Source: Streptomyces sp. WMMB 322
GTDB taxonomy: Bacteria; Actinomycetota; Actinomycetes; Streptomycetales; Streptomycetaceae
Direction of reading: 5' to 3'
Assembly (NCBI RefSeq): GCF_900090145.1
Contig: NZ_FMHI01000001.1
Location: forward strand, 682,001 to 746,000
DNA: 64,000 nt
Under the pieces are notes generated by a model that saw nothing but the letters and a program-made list of their open reading frames with translations, was not told the DNA's origin and did not search any database. A program made the position numbers and the translations under genes. Shown in pieces: positions 61,414 through 64,000 of this stretch (position 1 is the first letter of the stretch; the number at the start of each line of letters is the position of its first letter).

Positions 61414-62276
61414 TCCGGCTCCTCCTCGGCGTCGGCCCCGTCGCTCAGGGGGGTGAGGGCTGCTTCGTCGCTGATCCTCTTGGCCACGTAGCCCCGCCAG
61501 TCGGAGCCGAAGGGCGTGTAGAGACGCACGGGAACTCCCGAGGCGCGCAGTCTCCGCGCCTCGTCCGGCAGCACCCCCAGCAGAAGCTCGACCGTGGCCC
61601 CCGGGGTCACGGGCAGCAGCCTGTCCCACATGCGGGCGTCGTGTGTGGCCAGGCTGAGCGGAGTGCCGGCATCCCGGATGCGCCGGGCGAGTCGGACGAA
61701 GACCGCGTCGATCTCGGCACGGCTCTGGAACGCCGTCGCACTGGTCTCGGCGAACCCGCCCTTGACGAGCCTGACCGGTGTTCCCGCCCGGACCAGCTTC
61801 TCCACGTCCCGTTCGCTGCGGCGGAGGTTGGCCTGCACGGTCGCTCTGACGGGCAGGCCCTCCCGGTGTGCGGCGAGCACCGTGGCGAGGACGGAGTCGG
61901 TGCGGGTCGCGTCCTCGGCTCCGACCTGGATGAAGCGCCCGGCAGGCAGATTCCCGGCGACCGTGCGCAGGTTGTGCAGACACAGGTCGGTGGAGACGTC
62001 CACGCCGAGGTGGGGTGCGTCGGCCTCCAGCCAGGTACCGGGCGGCAGTTCGCCGAGGGCGGCGGCGAACTGCGCGTACCGTGCGGTGTTGTGCGAAGCG
62101 GAGGCCTCGTCCTTCGCTTCGCCGGCCAGCCAGCCGATGTTGCAGTCGATGGACGTTCCGGCGAGCGTGAGGGCCTTCGCCGCCGCCGACTGCCAGTCCG
62201 TCCCGGCGAGGAACCGCCCTCCCGCTGCGAGGAGTTCGTCATCGGTCCTGTGAGCGGCGTTCGCTGTGGCAACCAT
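61404..62276 (-). CDS. Proline-dehydrogenase-like flavoprotein
   Basis: The 290-residue TIM-barrel protein carries PRODH signatures: DCNIGWLAGEA, VQANLRRSERDVEKLV, VRLVKGGFAET (FAD/substrate Lys), LSLATHDARMW, VELLLGVLPDEA and the C-terminal VRLYTPFGSDWRGYVAKRI (substrate-carboxylate Arg region). True PRODH oxidises proline to pyrroline-5-carboxylate. Here, away from a pyrroline dehydrogenase and inside an apparent biosynthetic cluster, a modified cyclic or secondary amine substrate is likely. The ATG at 62276 lies 11 nt after the radical SAM gene, and the 3' end overlaps the ATP-grasp gene. Confidence 0.88.
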   Translation of the reverse strand: MVATANAAHRTDDELLAAGGRFLAGTDWQSAAAKALTLAGTSIDCNIGWLAGEAKDEASASHNTARYAQFAAALGELPPGTWLEADAPHLGVDVSTDLCLHNLRTVAGNLPAGRFIQVGAEDATRTDSVLATVLAAHREGLPVRATVQANLRRSERDVEKLVRAGTPVRLVKGGFAETSATAFQSRAEIDAVFVRLARRIRDAGTPLSLATHDARMWDRLLPVTPGATVELLLGVLPDEARRLRASGVPVRLYTPFGSDWRGYVAKRISDEAALTPLSDGADAEEEPECR

Positions 62277-62287
62277 TGCCGGCCCCC

Positions 62288-63751
62288 TCAGCCGGCGACG
62301 GCGAGCGGCAGGGGCTTACGGGGCGTTGCACCGAGGAGGTTGGTGTCGACGGGGGTCATGCGGCGGTCCCCGTCGGTGATTCCGCCGTTCTTCGAGCGGG
62401 CCTCGATGAATTCGTCGAGGATCTTCCGGTCCGCCTCCGGCGACATGTAGTACATCATGTTGACGTACCAGGTCCATCCGGTCTCGGTGATCGCGTAGGA
62501 ACCGGGCCGCTCTTCGAACATGCCGGCATCGAGCAATTCGCCGAAACGGGCCTGCACTTCGCCGGGCACACGCTCCCAGTCGATGCGGTCCTTCTCGATG
62601 TGCCCGTGGTAGGGCAGGCGGAGTACGAGGCCGCGCTCGTACGGGATGTGGGAGGCCTGGGTGGCCTTCACCTTGAGGTCGTCGTGGTCGAGGAGCCTCT
62701 TGATGTAGCCGGTGCGGCTCTCGTCATTCATGATCGTCCAGTCCAGGGACTGGGTGGTGGCGCTGGAGCCGAAACCGATCAGGTCGTCGTCCCAGTGGGC
62801 CCAGCAGTACTCGTGGTACTTGTTCGAGTAGCGCCGGGTGATGAAGTCGCTCTCCTGCTCGGGTGTTTCGAGCCTGGCGTACCCGTGACCGTTGTAGAGG
62901 CGGAATCCGGAGTTGCGGAGGTAATGGTTGGCGAAGACCGTCAGCCCCATCTTGTCCAGGTAGCTCATCGGCTTGAGTTTCTGCTGCGCGTAGCCGGTGT
63001 GCAGAGCGTTCTGGGTGACCAGGTGGTTGATGGGATAGAACTCGCAGGACTCGGTCCCGAGATCGATGGCCTTCTGGATGTCCGCCGCGAAGTCCGCCGT
63101 CGTCTGGCCGTGCATCCCGTAAAGGATGTCGAAGCTGCGGCACTCGAAGTACTCGCCCAGGAGGTCGACCACGCGGTAGGTGTCCTCGAGCGTCGCCGTG
63201 ATGTTGAACAGCTCCCGGTAACGGGGGTCGAAGGTCTGCAGGCCGAGCCGGGCCTTGTTCACGCCGATGTCGCGGAACGCCTCGCACTTCTCCCGCGTGA
63301 CGCTCTTGACCTCCATCTCGATCGTGAACTCTTCCAGCCGGGAGAGGTCGAAGCACTCGTGGATCACCGCACCGATGCGGCGGATCTGGTCGGCGGTGAG
63401 CATGGTCGGCGTGCCGCCGCCGAACCAGATCACCCGGGGCGGCACGGACGTGACGGACGGCCACGAAGCCTTGAGGCGGACCTCCTTGATCAGCGCCTGG
63501 ACGTACTTCTCGATGGCGTCGCTGCCCTCGACGCCGATGCCGCGGTTGAGCATGCAGAACGTGCAGATGGTCTCGCAGAAGGGGATGTGGAAGTAGAGCG
63601 CGCGGCTGCGTATCGGGCCGGTCTCCAGCTTCTCGTAGGACTCACGCAAGGTCAGCGTGTCCGTCTCCTGTCCCTTCAGCGGATAGAGCCAGTTGTAGAC
63701 GGGGAGCTGGCTGTCGAACTTCATCAGTCCGCTGTTCTTGTTGAGCTTCAC
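62288..63751 (-). CDS. HemN-like radical SAM enzyme
   Basis: The 487-residue radical SAM protein of the coproporphyrinogen III dehydrogenase-like family has the cluster motif CETICTFC (Cys59, Cys63, Cys66) in ALYFHIPFCETICTFC. It also has the GGTP motif VIWFGGGTPTML, EMEVKSVTREKCEAF, RLGLQTFDPRYREL, and a HemN-C-like tail. True haem HemN acts on two propionates; HemN-like enzymes in gene clusters do methylations, cyclopropanations or other radical steps. The context (SAM decarboxylase, methylthioadenosine recycling) argues for a biosynthetic role. The GTG at 63751 follows GGAGG. Confidence 0.9.
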   Translation of the reverse strand: MKLNKNSGLMKFDSQLPVYNWLYPLKGQETDTLTLRESYEKLETGPIRSRALYFHIPFCETICTFCMLNRGIGVEGSDAIEKYVQALIKEVRLKASWPSVTSVPPRVIWFGGGTPTMLTADQIRRIGAVIHECFDLSRLEEFTIEMEVKSVTREKCEAFRDIGVNKARLGLQTFDPRYRELFNITATLEDTYRVVDLLGEYFECRSFDILYGMHGQTTADFAADIQKAIDLGTESCEFYPINHLVTQNALHTGYAQQKLKPMSYLDKMGLTVFANHYLRNSGFRLYNGHGYARLETPEQESDFITRRYSNKYHEYCWAHWDDDLIGFGSSATTQSLDWTIMNDESRTGYIKRLLDHDDLKVKATQASHIPYERGLVLRLPYHGHIEKDRIDWERVPGEVQARFGELLDAGMFEERPGSYAITETGWTWYVNMMYYMSPEADRKILDEFIEARSKNGGITDGDRRMTPVDTNLLGATPRKPLPLAVAG

Positions 63752-63787
63752 GGTGTTTCCCTCCGTTGACTGTTTCCTGGCGGCAGC

Positions 63788-64000
63788 TCAGCCGACGAGC
63801 TGTGTTGCGTCGACCTCGCACTCCACTCCCCGGTCCAGCACCTTGACGCGGTGCTCGCACTCACCGAGCGCCGCGACGAGTTCGCTGATGATGAGCTCCG
63901 GCCGGCACCTCGATCCGCATGTGAACGCGTCGAAGAAAAGCGACAGTTCGTCGGGGTAGGTGTGCACGGAGACGTGGGATTCGGACAGCAGGTACAGCGC
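63788..64000 (-). CDS. S-adenosylmethionine decarboxylase proenzyme (SpeD family), partial
   Basis: The last 70 residues of a minus-strand gene are visible, open at the window edge. They begin ALYLLSESHVSVHTYPDE, where Glu-Ser marks the autocatalytic cleavage site that creates the pyruvoyl group and the His-x-Ser-x-His-Thr pattern is diagnostic. FDAFTCG then carries the active-site Cys region. The TGA stop is at 63788-63790, 36 nt before the radical SAM start, so the two are likely co-transcribed. The product would be decarboxylated SAM, the aminopropyl donor. A spermidine synthase is not seen within the window. Confidence 0.88.
   Translation of the reverse strand, partial: ALYLLSESHVSVHTYPDELSLFFDAFTCGSRCRPELIISELVAALGECEHRVKVLDRGVECEVDATQLVG

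Overview
The window is a GC-rich actinomycete chromosome (roughly 70-73 % G+C by eye), almost certainly Streptomyces or a close relative. GTG starts are common. A bldA-type tRNA-Leu(UAA) is present, and TTA codons are nearly absent from the genes. The gene order pth-rplY-prs-glmU, then mfd, mazG, rpf, eno, divIC, DUF501, ppx, ndh and cfa is the familiar Streptomyces core arrangement. No phage, CRISPR array or transposase gene is visible.

Layout. 1-4316 (minus): pth (cut by the window edge), rplY/ctc, prs, glmU and tRNA-Gln(UUG). 4322-5017: a lower-GC helix-turn-helix ORF whose stop lies 5 nt from the tRNA. 5216-13345: an orphan histidine kinase, then a deaminase/SUKH island made of a YwqJ-like deaminase with a SUKH-3 partner (overlapping genes), a lipoprotein, a SUKH-1 protein, and one 887-residue polypeptide that fuses a YrhB-like domain, a Pro-rich repeat linker, a nucleic-acid-type deaminase and SUKH-4. 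13.6-22.7 kb: an acetyltransferase, a coiled-coil protein, a DUF485 + solute/sodium symporter pair, a MacB-type ABC exporter and a small secreted protein. 23-35.8 kb: mfd, a secreted hydrolase, an acyltransferase, a lipoprotein HNH nuclease, a SurA-like lipoprotein, mazG, a small membrane protein, a P450 and an Rpf. 36-43.4 kb: eno, divIC, DUF501, ppx, ndh and cfa. 43.4-49.4 kb: a ROK repressor divergent from a sugar ABC transporter and a Gfo/Idh oxidoreductase. 49.5-53.1 kb: a second MacB-type ABC pair. 53.5 kb: bldA.

The most unusual region runs from 53.6 kb to the window end, all on the minus strand. It holds a SpeD-type SAM decarboxylase (partial), a HemN-like radical SAM enzyme, a proline-dehydrogenase-like protein, an ATP-grasp ligase, an MtnA-adenine phosphoribosyltransferase fusion, MtnB, MtnP, MtnD, MtnC and a LuxR-type regulator. 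The Mtn set can recycle methylthioadenosine to the keto acid precursor of methionine and also salvage the adenine. Beside a SAM decarboxylase, this suggests a pathway that spends SAM or decarboxylated SAM heavily and recovers the by-product locally. The ATP-grasp gene carries the only TTA codon I found in the window, so the pathway may depend on the bldA gene a few kilobases away.

Regulatory and repeat DNA is rich: strong hairpin terminators between convergent genes, Rex-operator-like dyads before ndh, a promoter-embedded palindrome before the sugar transporter, several short tandem repeats in spacers, and a MITE-like element with inverted ends that supplies the mtnP stop codon.
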